From contig JAIDSM010000224.1 of the NCBI GenBank assembly GCA_029061225.1, positions 1 to 47,568 on the forward strand: a stretch of 47,568 nucleotides of DNA. The letters run 5' to 3'. The DNA is from Muribaculaceae bacterium (GTDB taxonomy: Bacteria; Bacteroidota; Bacteroidia; Bacteroidales; Muribaculaceae). Position 1 is the first letter of the stretch, and each line of letters opens with the position of its first letter. The position numbers were made by a program, and so were the translations under genes. Shown piece after piece: positions 8,433 through 18,300 of the stretch. The notes beneath the pieces are model-generated. The model was not told where the DNA came from and searched no databases. It saw only the letters and a list, made by a program, of their open reading frames with translations.

Positions 8433-11400
8433 TTTGCTGAGGTCATTGCGTCGATGAGGTCCTGATAGCATGTGACCTTATGGTACTTGACATTGTCAGT
8501 CGAGATCTCCTTGAAAAGCTGAGTGCAGCAGTCAATCTTGGCATTCTCAATGGCATTGAGCTGCATGGACTGAAGTGATCCTTTGGTCTCAGCGACAAAG
8601 AAAATGTGCTTCACATCTCCTTTATTCATCGCTATTGCCCAGTCAGGAGCATAGTTGCCTACCGGAGTAGGAATCTGGAATGCTCGCGGCAGCTTGGCAT
8701 ATACCACTACCTCATTCGCTTCGTCAAGTTCCTGGGCGAAATTCCTCTCTCCCTTGCTGTCTGTCACGACATAGTCCGTTACATGCTTTGCTGCCTGATA
8801 TGCCTTGTCAAATTCTGCTTTGCTTGACGCAGTGAAGATATCCGAGTCATATTCCCCATCCGTCATATGATAGTGGATATGGTCCACTATCATAGTGGCC
8901 TTCTGCTCCCGGATTATCTGGACAACCTTTCGTATGAATTCCTCCGGGTTGTTCCGGAAAAGGAAAAGCTTCATCGGATAAAGTCCCTGAAGTATTCTTG
9001 CCGCAGTACGCCTGGTTATGTTCGCCCCTTTCGCGATCTGACCGATAAGATCATATTTCACTGAAGAAGTACTTATATCGGTCATTTCTTTCGTACTCGA
9101 AGAAGTATCCCCGAACTCCATCACCATATTCTCATCCTGCTGTCCCTCCACCATTATGTAGCGCAGTTTCCTGACCTGAAGTTCGTCTGTATTCAGGTGC
9201 AGTATTGAATTGGCGATTAACTCCTCCGAGTCATAACTCACGGTATAGACATACTTATGGTTTATTGCCTTCCACAATTTCTGAAATTCCTCTTTACTGA
9301 AGTTTGCATTTAGGCGTTGAGCCGTAAGCTTGGTCACTGATCCGTCTTCGGTGATTCCCTCAAGAAGTGACGGATCAAGTATGGAGTCTATGAGTCTTGT
9401 GACTCCTTCATGAATCAGCTTCAACTTCTCAGGTAGTGAAGCAAGATTTCCAGACTCTCTCTCCTCATGGTATTTCGGAGTAATGTTTCCTGCTATGTCG
9501 ATATAGCCGTTATCTTCCAGGTATATCATAATTCGGCTGGCCTCTGAATCGGAAACGGTATGTGGTTGACCATTGACAGTGATGCTTTTTCCTTTGAAAT
9601 AATCAGTCGATGCCTGTGCGGGCCGCTCTCTGAGCACCTCCCGGATCTCTTTCTGTAAGTCACCTGTAAACCTGCTGTAGCTCTCGTTTGCTATGACGGT
9701 CAGCACGTTTATGTCATGAACAGAGTCTCCGAGCAGTTCCTTATCCTGCCGGATGCCGTTTCTGTCTACACATATGCGTAGCCCGCGGCCCACTTCCTGA
9801 CGTTTGGTAGTCTGGGAGTTGCTGTGACGCAGTGTGCATATCTGGAATACGTTGGGATTGTCCCAGCCTTCACGGAGTGCGGAATGGGAGAAGATAAAGC
9901 GAGTCGGTTCATCGAAACTCAACAGACGCTCCTTATCTCGGAGTATAAGGTCATAGTCGGATGCTTCCTCGCTGACATCGCTGCCACGCTTTGTTTTGGT
10001 GTCTATCATCTTCCCTTTCTTGTCAATAGAGAAGTAACCGCGATGCGTCTCAGACGGGCGGAGCCGTCTCAGGTATTCGTTATAGTCTTCATCAAAGATA
10101 TGGAATTCATCGTTGACAAGACGTGAGTATTCCTCTTCGAAAATGGTTTGGAATATTCCCTTTACCGGTTCTCCGTTCTCGTCATACCTACGATACTTGC
10201 CCACTTCATCAATGAAGAAGAGCGACAGACATTTTATCCCTTTCTTAAACAATTGGCGCTCCTTTTCGAAGTGCGCCTTTATAGTCTCGCGAATCTGTAC
10301 ACGCTGCATGTGAAGTTGATTTGTATCCCCGATTATCTCACCTTTGCGTATAGTCGTTCCGTTTGTGAAAGTGACGTATCCGGTCGGCGAGAGTTTGGTG
10401 CCGGGATTGATCTCCGAGATGTCAAAACCACGGTACTGCTCCATTTCATTCGATTCCACGAATAGGGACTCCCCTGTCGCCAATACTCTGAATTGGCGTC
10501 GGGGTTCTCCGGAAGCGTTCTTGATCTCGATGCAGAGGCGGGCCATTGGAGGGTGTTTTGGCGATAGTATGATATCGTCAAGATACATGTATCCGTTGGT
10601 TCCCCGTAGATTTTTCAGTTCAAAACCGACGACGCGTATTCGTTTCACGAGTCGCTCTCTATAGGCGTCAAGTGCATCGAGGGCATAGACAGTATCATGC
10701 TTAGTGCGGTGAGTCGCCGAGTAATTCAACACGAAAAGCGGATTGAACTTCTTGAGTGCCGCTTGCGTGGCTGCGCCCTCCATCTTCTGCGGTTCGTCCA
10801 TAATGATGATTGGACGGTTTGCGGCAATCACATCAATAGGGCGACGAGAGGCAAACTCATCGCGTTTGGAGTAAATAATTCGGCTCTCCTTGGAGCGTCC
10901 ACCCTCTTTGAGAGAGGCGGCGAACGCCTGAGTGTTTATGATCATCACATTCAGTCCGGCATCTTGAGAGAACTGATCGAGCTGATTGAGGTTGGAGCTA
11001 TTGTAGACAAACCAACGTGCTTTCTTTCCATACTGCTCCATGAAATGTTCCTCCAGCATACGGAAGGACTTAGCCACCCCCTCGCGGATAGCGATACTCG
11101 GCACAACAATTATGAACTTCGACCAACCGTAGAGTTTATTAAGTTCAAACATCGTCTTGATGTAGACGTAGGTCTTGCCTGTGCCGGTTTCCATCTCGAC
11201 ATCAAGGTTGACAGCACCAAGTCCGTCAATCTTGCTGAGAGATTTTGAAAGAGGCACACCTGCGAATGTCTGAACAAAATGGAGATTTTCAAGCAACTGC
11301 TTGGTAGAAAGCTCCACGTCAGCATTGCGATAGCCGTCATCATCACCGTCAAAGCGAATAACACCGGATACCCGCTTACCGAGGTCCCTACGATACTTCG

Positions 11401-11491
11401 AGGCATCACGATTTGGCTGACCGATAAATATATCGGTAGTATTCTTTACGGCGTCAGTCTGATAACCTTGTATCTTGAATTTGAATTTCAT
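8429..11491 (-). CDS. res: Type III restriction enzyme, Res subunit
   Basis: Helicase/endonuclease subunit of a type III restriction-modification system: with Mod it translocates ATP-dependently from unmethylated sites and cuts DNA. The chosen start, ATG at 11491 (MKFKFKIQGYQTDAV), gives 1020 aa, a normal Res length. An ATG at 11536 is in frame but would deepen the overlap with the zeta gene. Seen: Walker A ETGTGKT (101-107), DEPQ motif II (232-235), SAT motif III (258-260), a VGRGLR motif VI, and a C-terminal PD-(D/E)xK nuclease (APDWAIA followed by VAETKGS). All key residues appear present. It overlaps the zeta-like gene by 38 bp upstream and a 45-aa ORF by 4 bp downstream. Confidence 0.93.
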   Translation of the reverse strand: MKFKFKIQGYQTDAVKNTTDIFIGQPNRDASKYRRDLGKRVSGVIRFDGDDDGYRNADVELSTKQLLENLHFVQTFAGVPLSKSLSKIDGLGAVNLDVEMETGTGKTYVYIKTMFELNKLYGWSKFIIVVPSIAIREGVAKSFRMLEEHFMEQYGKKARWFVYNSSNLNQLDQFSQDAGLNVMIINTQAFAASLKEGGRSKESRIIYSKRDEFASRRPIDVIAANRPIIIMDEPQKMEGAATQAALKKFNPLFVLNYSATHRTKHDTVYALDALDAYRERLVKRIRVVGFELKNLRGTNGYMYLDDIILSPKHPPMARLCIEIKNASGEPRRQFRVLATGESLFVESNEMEQYRGFDISEINPGTKLSPTGYVTFTNGTTIRKGEIIGDTNQLHMQRVQIRETIKAHFEKERQLFKKGIKCLSLFFIDEVGKYRRYDENGEPVKGIFQTIFEEEYSRLVNDEFHIFDEDYNEYLRRLRPSETHRGYFSIDKKGKMIDTKTKRGSDVSEEASDYDLILRDKERLLSFDEPTRFIFSHSALREGWDNPNVFQICTLRHSNSQTTKRQEVGRGLRICVDRNGIRQDKELLGDSVHDINVLTVIANESYSRFTGDLQKEIREVLRERPAQASTDYFKGKSITVNGQPHTVSDSEASRIMIYLEDNGYIDIAGNITPKYHEERESGNLASLPEKLKLIHEGVTRLIDSILDPSLLEGITEDGSVTKLTAQRLNANFSKEEFQKLWKAINHKYVYTVSYDSEELIANSILHLNTDELQVRKLRYIMVEGQQDENMVMEFGDTSSSTKEMTDISTSSVKYDLIGQIAKGANITRRTAARILQGLYPMKLFLFRNNPEEFIRKVVQIIREQKATMIVDHIHYHMTDGEYDSDIFTASSKAEFDKAYQAAKHVTDYVVTDSKGERNFAQELDEANEVVVYAKLPRAFQIPTPVGNYAPDWAIAMNKGDVKHIFFVAETKGSLQSMQLNAIENAKIDCCTQLFKEISTDNVKYHKVTCYQDLIDAMTSAK

Positions 11492-12092
11492 TTTCAGGTA
11501 AAATGTTACTTGCCCAATCAGGCAAAGATTCAACATACATTTTACCTAAAATACCGTCAGTAAGTCTGAAAAGTGGCTGTATCGGCATATCATCTGCTGA
11601 GTTATCATATACATACAGCCGATCAACCTCTTGCGCAATGTCACTGCAATTTATTATTGATTTGGAATACCTTGAGATGATTTTTGCGATTGGAACATCA
11701 TGTCCTCCTTTCATAACCCTTCTGGCAATACGGGCAGCATTGATAGTAGGATTATTTGTGGATATAAAGAAAAGTCTAACAAAATAACCAGCCTCTTTAG
11801 CTCTTCTGATAAAATCAATTTTATCTGGAGCTGACATGACAGTTTCGAAAATGAGGCTTTTCCGTTGGACAAGACATTGCTCCCGCATTTCCGAACAATA
11901 AACAGCTGCATTTCTGACTGCATCCGGGGAGTTCCAATCCCCAAATTTTTCATTTGCTATAATGTCCGGATTAATGTAGATGGCATCCTCAAGCCAGTCG
12001 CTTTTCAGCAATTGACTCGTTACTGTAGTCTTACCAGATCCATTAGGTCCGGCAATAACTATTAGAACTGGATTATGTCCATCTTTGCGCAT
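11454..12092 (-). CDS. Zeta-toxin-type kinase
   Basis: A 212-aa P-loop kinase of the zeta/PezT-like family. Known members phosphorylate UDP-activated sugars or other small molecules, and the homologous group also includes non-toxic kinases. Seen: Walker A AGPNGSGKT (14-22), NPD with Asp43 (substrate/catalytic position), FETVMS with Glu83, and a basic stretch RRVMKGGHDVP followed by an Arg-containing helix. It sits between Mod and Res, preceded by a 63-aa antitoxin-like gene with an 18-nt gap, and overlaps Res by 38 bp. The combination reads as a toxin-antitoxin pair built into the restriction operon, perhaps as an addiction or abortive back-up; that role is inferred. Confidence 0.85.
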   Translation of the reverse strand: MRKDGHNPVLIVIAGPNGSGKTTVTSQLLKSDWLEDAIYINPDIIANEKFGDWNSPDAVRNAAVYCSEMREQCLVQRKSLIFETVMSAPDKIDFIRRAKEAGYFVRLFFISTNNPTINAARIARRVMKGGHDVPIAKIISRYSKSIINCSDIAQEVDRLYVYDNSADDMPIQPLFRLTDGILGKMYVESLPDWASNILPENEIQIQDTRLSD

Positions 12093-12110
12093 ATCCGCGA
12101 GATCGTATCA

Positions 12111-12302
12111 TCAATTAATCATACGTCTTGACTTCCTATTGGAATTGGCCGCTTGCCGTAAGTTGTCAAAGAAAATCTTATCAGATTTTCTATTGCTCTC
12201 ACGAACCTCAATTGCAACTTTATCCATAAGAATGGTCATCATCTCATCGGAAGGTTCAGACAGGGAAACCAATCTATATGATTTAAATTCTTGCTCTGAC
12301 AT
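12111..12302 (-). CDS. Small antitoxin-like protein upstream of zeta kinase
   Basis: A 63-aa charged, helical protein (MSEQEFKSYRLVSLSEPSD...) with a very basic C-terminus (NSNRKSRRMIN). No named family recognised. Its position immediately before a zeta-type kinase on the same strand is what one sees for the cognate antitoxin of such kinases, and its size fits. The gap to Mod upstream is 68 nt of A/T-rich sequence with no obvious promoter. Function is inferred from context only. Confidence 0.6.
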   Translation of the reverse strand: MSEQEFKSYRLVSLSEPSDEMMTILMDKVAIEVRESNRKSDKIFFDNLRQAANSNRKSRRMIN

Positions 12303-12370
12303 TGTAAATTCTATTTGGTTATATATTTATAACACTTTTCAATCGCTTATGGTATTTTAGATAAGTATTT

Positions 12371-14239
12371 TTATAAAATTTTCCGGATTGTGTCCGGAGA
12401 GTAATGCTTAAATATCTGCTCGAAGTTGTCAAGGACATTGTCATTGGCGGCAGAGGCATCACGCATTACGAAGTATTGAGGCTTCATTTTGGCGATTTCA
12501 GTGACAGTGGACTCGTTAACATCCATATCGAATGTGGCGATAAGATAAGTGCCGTCAACGAAGAAAACCTTTTTGCCGTTGACATCGCGATCTTCAATTT
12601 TGGCAGAGAGTTCGATGCCGAGTTCAGGCAGAACTTGGAACAGGAGGTCAAGCGAAGATCGGTCAGACTTCACATTATCAACGTAGTTGAAAAGGTGCTG
12701 CTCATTGAAATCTTCGGGAGTGTAGAACACATCCTCCATATTTGACGAGTCAAGTTTGAGCACACGGAAACCAGTGTCAAGATCTTGCCCTTGCAATCCT
12801 GCTTCTTCCTTGATTTTCTTTCCTGCTCGGCGTATACGTTCTTCTCCGATTTGGCATATATTGTCATAGCCAGCCTTGCGGGTTTCGCTCTTTTCATCTG
12901 TCACTTCGGGAAGCTGCACCATAATGAACTTGCGATGACCTCCATCCTCAGCGTTCAGCTTCATAACGGCATGAGCAGTTGTAGCACTACCGCTGAAGAA
13001 GTCAAGGATGATATCAGCGTTAGAGGTACCAATAGCACAAAAGTGACCTATTAATAATATGGGTTTGGGGTAACTAAATGGATTTGGAGTAAATAATGCT
13101 TTAATATCATCATTTCCACTTTCTGTTCTGCCGTAAATAGCATCAATAAGAAGACTACGAGGTGTTACACCTTCAGGACGATAGTATTTAGTATAAACTT
13201 TACTGTTCTTAAATACTAGTTCTTCATATTGTGCTTCGACTTTAGTTTTGCTCCATCTCCAACATGATTGTTTGCCTTTAACTATACGTGGACGATATAT
13301 AGTACCATCAGGACCAATAATATCATAAACCAATGAAGGACTAAACTGTATAGAAGCTTTGTCTAACGTTATTAATCCATAATCGCCTTTTTCATCTGAG
13401 AATGGATAGAGATTATCGTCTAATTTATACTTTTTATCTAAGTTCAGACGAAGAAAAGCTGAATCCTTACCAAAGCATAAGATATATTCATGTTCAGTTA
13501 CGACAAATGAAGAATCATTGCCTCCCCCTTGTTTCTTTTTCCAAATAAATTGTGCGACAAAATTGTCCGATCCAAAAATCTCGTCACAAATTTTACGAAG
13601 ATTTTCAATCTCGTTATCATCAATAGAAATGAAGATTACACCATCAGAAGAAAGCAGGTCACGTGCAATTTTCAGACGAGGATATATCATGTTGAGCCAG
13701 TCCGTATGAAAGCGACCATTGCTCTCTGTGTTGCGTTGCATGGGGTCGAGGACTTGGTTGCCGTCCTCGTCAAAGAGACCGCTTGACTGCTCAAACTCAT
13801 CGCGACCCAGTGCAAAGTCGTCATTATAAACGAAGTCGTTGCCGGTATTATACGGAGGGTCAATGTAGATCATCTTGATTTTTCCAAGATAGTTCTCGCG
13901 GAGAACTTTCAACACGTCAAGGTTGTCACCCTCGATATAAAGATTCTCAGTATTCCAAAAATCTTTTGAAGCATTGACATCAGGACGCAGTGTCTTATCT
14001 GTCGGTATATTTGCGAGACGCGAAGCGGCTCGTTTGTCAGGCCATGTGAACTGATAACGTTCTTCTGCTCCTTCAAGCAGAGCCTTCGACAACTCATCGC
14101 GTAGTTTGTCGAAGTCGATGGCAAGTTCCGGCTTACCGTCTTTATTCAGTCGCTCAGTGACACACTGAGGGAACAAAGCGGCAATCTTAGCTACATTCCC
14201 ATCCACAGCGTCAATACTTTTCATTCGTAGTTTTTCCAT
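12371..14239 (-). CDS. mod: Type III DNA methyltransferase, Mod subunit
   Basis: Site-specific adenine methyltransferase that both modifies host DNA and gives the type III complex its sequence specificity. 622 aa. Motif order is beta-class: catalytic DPPYNTG (127-133) comes before the AdoMet-binding DFFSGSATTAHA (413-424). The region between them should carry the target-recognition domain. Two in-frame starts are possible (14239 or 14224, MKSIDAV); both overlap the end of the DUF4391 gene. No simple repeat is seen at the 5' end, so I see no sign of phase variation. It is separated from Res by a toxin-antitoxin-like pair, which is unusual for a type III operon. Confidence 0.93.
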   Translation of the reverse strand: MEKLRMKSIDAVDGNVAKIAALFPQCVTERLNKDGKPELAIDFDKLRDELSKALLEGAEERYQFTWPDKRAASRLANIPTDKTLRPDVNASKDFWNTENLYIEGDNLDVLKVLRENYLGKIKMIYIDPPYNTGNDFVYNDDFALGRDEFEQSSGLFDEDGNQVLDPMQRNTESNGRFHTDWLNMIYPRLKIARDLLSSDGVIFISIDDNEIENLRKICDEIFGSDNFVAQFIWKKKQGGGNDSSFVVTEHEYILCFGKDSAFLRLNLDKKYKLDDNLYPFSDEKGDYGLITLDKASIQFSPSLVYDIIGPDGTIYRPRIVKGKQSCWRWSKTKVEAQYEELVFKNSKVYTKYYRPEGVTPRSLLIDAIYGRTESGNDDIKALFTPNPFSYPKPILLIGHFCAIGTSNADIILDFFSGSATTAHAVMKLNAEDGGHRKFIMVQLPEVTDEKSETRKAGYDNICQIGEERIRRAGKKIKEEAGLQGQDLDTGFRVLKLDSSNMEDVFYTPEDFNEQHLFNYVDNVKSDRSSLDLLFQVLPELGIELSAKIEDRDVNGKKVFFVDGTYLIATFDMDVNESTVTEIAKMKPQYFVMRDASAANDNVLDNFEQIFKHYSPDTIRKIL

Positions 14240-14879
14240 AATCTTTGTAGGGATGCACGGCTCGTGCGTCCGCGGTAGGAGTTATTTGTATTGTCAGTTT
14301 GGCCAGTTCTGAGAATAGTTCCCGCTTACGACGTGGTTGTTTCGTGGAATTCATCTGCTTTTTTAAGGCCTCAATTTGTCTAATGAGTTTATTCCGTTCT
14401 TCATCATTCCTAATTTGTTCGGATAATGAATTGTTTTCCTCGATGGTGAATTGTCCGATTGAGGAAACTATGTTTTCCCAAACGACATCAAGATTGAGTC
14501 CTGACAACGGCAAAGAGATGTCTTCAACTGTTCGCCAAGGGGTACTAAACAACATCGTGTGATATACGGCAAGCATAGCTTCGCCTTCGTAGCGCAGAAG
14601 ATATACAATGCGTTGAGGAATATGCTTGGCAAGGAGTGTGATTGCCTTTGTATCAAAGTCATGTGATTTGAGCGATATTTCCACAACAAATATCTCTTTC
14701 ACTTCGTCACCGGCTGCAATGGCTGGAACTGTACGAGGAGCAATCCAGTTGACAAAGTCAAGACGCGACACATTGCCATCGAAACATTCACGTTGCGATG
14801 GTTTCCAGTCAAACCGCTTATAAAGCTGTGCTTTGGGAAGCGGTCTCTTGACTTCGGTGGATTGGGGGAGATTAAGCAT
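14211..14879 (-). CDS. DUF4391 family protein of the restriction operon
   Basis: A 222-aa protein resembling DUF4391 proteins, which are repeatedly found next to type III-like methyltransferases and SNF2-type helicases; their molecular role is not established. Seen: conserved-looking N-terminus (LYKRFDWKPSQRECF), a central alpha/beta region (EIFVVEISLK, RIVYLLRYEG) and a C-terminal helical stretch (about 160-200, charged, coiled-coil-like). The start shares TAATG with the stop of the preceding 144-aa gene. The last 20 or so residues (from TADARAVHPYKDYG) are encoded by a palindromic repeat at 14251-14271 and probably are not part of the ancestral protein. The 3' end overlaps mod by 29 nt. Confidence 0.8.
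   Translation of the reverse strand: MLNLPQSTEVKRPLPKAQLYKRFDWKPSQRECFDGNVSRLDFVNWIAPRTVPAIAAGDEVKEIFVVEISLKSHDFDTKAITLLAKHIPQRIVYLLRYEGEAMLAVYHTMLFSTPWRTVEDISLPLSGLNLDVVWENIVSSIGQFTIEENNSLSEQIRNDEERNKLIRQIEALKKQMNSTKQPRRKRELFSELAKLTIQITPTADARAVHPYKDYGKTTNEKY
14251..14271. repeat. REP-like palindrome inside the DUF4391 coding end
   Basis: Stem 14251-14259 with 14263-14271 (9 bp, one G-T wobble) and a 3-nt loop. On the minus strand it reads GCGGACGCACG-AGC-CGTGCATCC, nearly identical to the palindrome at 19894-19922. It is translated as ADARAVHPY within the DUF4391 C-terminus, next to the mod start. Confidence 0.65.
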
Positions 14880-15313
14880 TATTCCTCAACTGAAAAAAGA
14901 TATAATCTATCACCATATTTTGCAGTACCCAAAGCACTTCTTGCAATAATACGCAAGATTTTACCTGTATACCTACTCAATAATATCATCTTCGCTGATG
15001 AATAGTCGGAAGGTAATTTCAAAATACGTTCAGGATGATTAGCTATTAGATCATTAGCATCCTCAGTATACTCTGTTCCTTCGATTTTAAACTTATTGAT
15101 ATTGTTGCAACCCCCAACTAAACGATACATAGAAATAGAAGGAAGATCTATCTCAGTTTTAATAGCTGGATAGTCTGACATATGATCTTCTCCAATTATT
15201 TTGATTCTGGCTCCTACAACATACGTAGAATATGATTTACCGTTATAGATCTCATATTCAGTTGCATTATGAGTTATTGAGCCTAATATTTCTTCAATAT
15301 TCTTTTGATTCAT
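14879..15313 (-). CDS. Hypothetical protein in the restriction operon
   Basis: A 144-aa protein (MNQKNIEEILGSITHNATEY...) of no family I recognise. It looks like a compact alpha/beta or mostly beta domain: alternating strands such as YVVGARIKIIGED and KTEIDLPSISMYRLV, then LLSRYTGKILRIIARS. No signal peptide, membrane segment or catalytic motif is evident. It begins right after the helicase stop codon and its own stop overlaps the next start (TAATG), so it is an integral member of the operon. A role as a subunit or specificity accessory of the helicase/DUF4391 pair is a guess from position. Confidence 0.7.
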   Translation of the reverse strand: MNQKNIEEILGSITHNATEYEIYNGKSYSTYVVGARIKIIGEDHMSDYPAIKTEIDLPSISMYRLVGGCNNINKFKIEGTEYTEDANDLIANHPERILKLPSDYSSAKMILLSRYTGKILRIIARSALGTAKYGDRLYLFSVEE

Positions 15314-15314
15314 T

Positions 15315-18300
15315 TTATCTTATTATCAGAAAACATATTAGTTCAAAGTCATCAAGTCCGCGGACTTCGTTTCCGAATAGCGAACCGCTATCTCCATCAA
15401 GGAAGGAGAATAGGTCGGTGGATTCCTTCACCTTGATAAGTGACGAGATGGCATCGCCGAGCAGACGGGAGTAAGTACCCATTCGCTGACCGTCGCGAGT
15501 TTCGGCATTGAACTTACGGCACAAATCAGCTATAGGCTCTGACTTTCCTTTACACAACTTGCGCATTACATCAAGCAGTCCCTTGGGATCAAGATGATTG
15601 ATAAAGACATTTCCCTCTACAGTCTCGGAATTATGCATTTTCACATAGACCATATAGAATGGATGCAGCCGGTTCTTCTTGTCAATGTTGATGTCGTTGT
15701 TGCGATTTTTCAAAACGAAGATTACACCCTGGGGTGAATCTTTACGTGCGGAGGTCAGGGCATGAAGCCCCATCGGAGTATGCTCTATGTCGACACCGCT
15801 TCGCATATATTCAAGGAGGTCAAGTCGGAATTCGTTTAGACCCAAGTCCATGATAGATACACCTGTGCTCATCTCTTCAATATCCACAACTTCCTCCTTC
15901 AACCGCTCCAGCTGGTCACGGCGATACTTCAAGTCACCTTGCTCTTCGATTGTCAGCGGATTATCATCACCGGTTGCGGTCAGCACCGAGACTTTCATTC
16001 GTGCCTCGACACGACCCTTAAGATTTATGTAGTCGTCAAGATCCATATCGGGCCAGAAGTTGACAAGCTGAATCTTCTCGTTTCGGGAGCCAATACGATC
16101 AATTCGTCCGAAACGTTGGATTATCCGCACCGGGTTCCAGTGAATATCGTAGTTAATCAGATAGTCACAGTCTTGCAAGTTCTGACCCTCGGAAATACAA
16201 TCTGTGGCTATCAATACATCAATTTCCTCCTTAAGATTAGGATATAAGGTAGTCCTATCTTTCGAGACTGGAGAGAACAGAGTCAGGACTTTATTGAAAT
16301 CCAACTTTTCTCGGAGTTTCAATGTAGACCGGGCTTCAATATCTCCGGAAACAAGCGCAGTGTTAAGTCCTGTCCGTTCTTTGACAAGGGGAGCAATGTT
16401 CTCGTAGATGTATTGGGCGGTATCAGAAAAAGCAGTAAACACAATGACTTTCTTGTTCTTGCCATTGATAGGGTGTACAAACTTTTCCCTGATCACGTCA
16501 ACGAGCATCTGAAGTTTACTGTCATGTTCCGGCGTAATGTCACCGAGCATGAAAAGGAGGGTATTGAGATTGTCAAGGTCTTTTGAAAGATAATCGCGCC
16601 ACTGGATATAGTCCATATCCTCCAAAGCAATCTTTGTCTTCTTGTTACCTATAAATACTGTATCCTCCCGTTCATCGAAGTCAAGACCGTATGAGAAATC
16701 GTAATCGCACACCATGGATGTGTCCGACTGGCGAGCTTCTAATCTGTCAATAGCTTCAATCGTTGTGGCTATGTATTTCCTTATCCTCTCCAGTGTCAGA
16801 CGGAATGAATTGACGGAGCTTTCAAGACGTTTTAGCAGATTGATGCTCATCAACTGACGGATACCACGCTCACGTCCGGCACGTGAAAGATTACCGAAAC
16901 GTCCGTCTTCACGCGGTTCGGTGTATTTTTCTAACTTACTCGGAAGAATAAAGTCGGAGGGAGTATAGATGGCAAGGTTCAGCTCACTTACACTGACAAA
17001 AATATCGTTGAAGTCGACTGTTTTTGAAAGATCCGTGAGTTTGGGAACCTTTGAAAGCGGTTTCAGCCGCTCCGGGAATCTGCCTATATCGGAGGTGTCG
17101 TAATACTGTTCGATATGCCTTCGGCTACGGGCTATGGTGACGCTATCAAGAACTTCAAAAAAGTCGAAGTTCAGCATCTCTAAAAGTGTGCCGGTGGTAC
17201 GTTGATCTGCAGGATATTTCGACCATTTGTTGAAAGCCGCCTGTGCCTGACGGAAAATGTCGTCAAGCGAACTTGTGGTCTTCAACTTTGCGTCCATCTG
17301 TGAGCTGTCGCCCTCGTAGGCAAGCGCGAGCTGATTTCGCAGGTCATTGAAACGGTTGTTGACAGGCGTAGCCGAAAGCATCAGCACTTTGGTTTTTACT
17401 CCGGAGCGGATTACCTTATTCATCAACTGGAGATAGCGGTTCTCACGGGGATTCTCGTCATTCTCATCTGTGGTGACTTTGCCTCCGTTACGGAAGTTGT
17501 GGCTCTCGTCAATGACAACGAGGTCATAGTTACCCCAGTTTATATGTTCAAGGTCAAGACCATTGCTTTGTCCTGACTGACGCGAGAGGTCGGTATGATA
17601 GAGTATGTCATATCGCAGGCGGTCAGCGACAAGAGGATTATTCTTGTAGTTGGAACGGTAAGTAACCCAGTTGTCGTGAAGTTTCTTCGGGCAGAGAACA
17701 AGAACGGACTTGTTGCGGTTCTCGTAATATTTGATTACAGACAAAGCCGTGAAAGTCTTTCCAAGACCTACGGAGTCAGCGAGTATACAGCCGTTATACT
17801 TTTCCAACTTATTGATGATAGCAAGAGCAGCATCACGTTGGAAATTGTATAGTTTATTCCAGATTACACTCGATTTGAAGCCTGTTGCCTCATTGGGCAA
17901 TACATCCTCAGAAATATCTTCAAGGAACTCGCTGAAAATATTGTATAGAGTAACAAAATAGATAAACTCCGGAGAGTTTTCCTTATAAGCGTTGGTAATG
18001 TTGTCAAGCACCTGTTCAGTCACTACCTGCAACTGACCACTGTCATTCCATATCTGATTAAAAATTTGCAGATACTGTTGAGAGAATGGAGCTTCTAACT
18101 TGTTGATGGCAGTTGCAAGTTGATTGCCACGTTCACAGCCAAGTTCAACCGTCGTAAAACCATTGAGCGGCATATATGTCGTATCGTCGACTGTAGCGAA
18201 AGCCGGCATTCCGGCATTGGTACGGTTGGACTTGAAGCATACTTTCTTCCGGATCCAATCAGCACATTCCTTTGCAACCGCTTTCAACGACAGTTCATTG

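Noticed and set aside
12371-14239. Phase-variable repeats in mod
   Set aside because: No tract of short tandem repeats in or just before the coding region.
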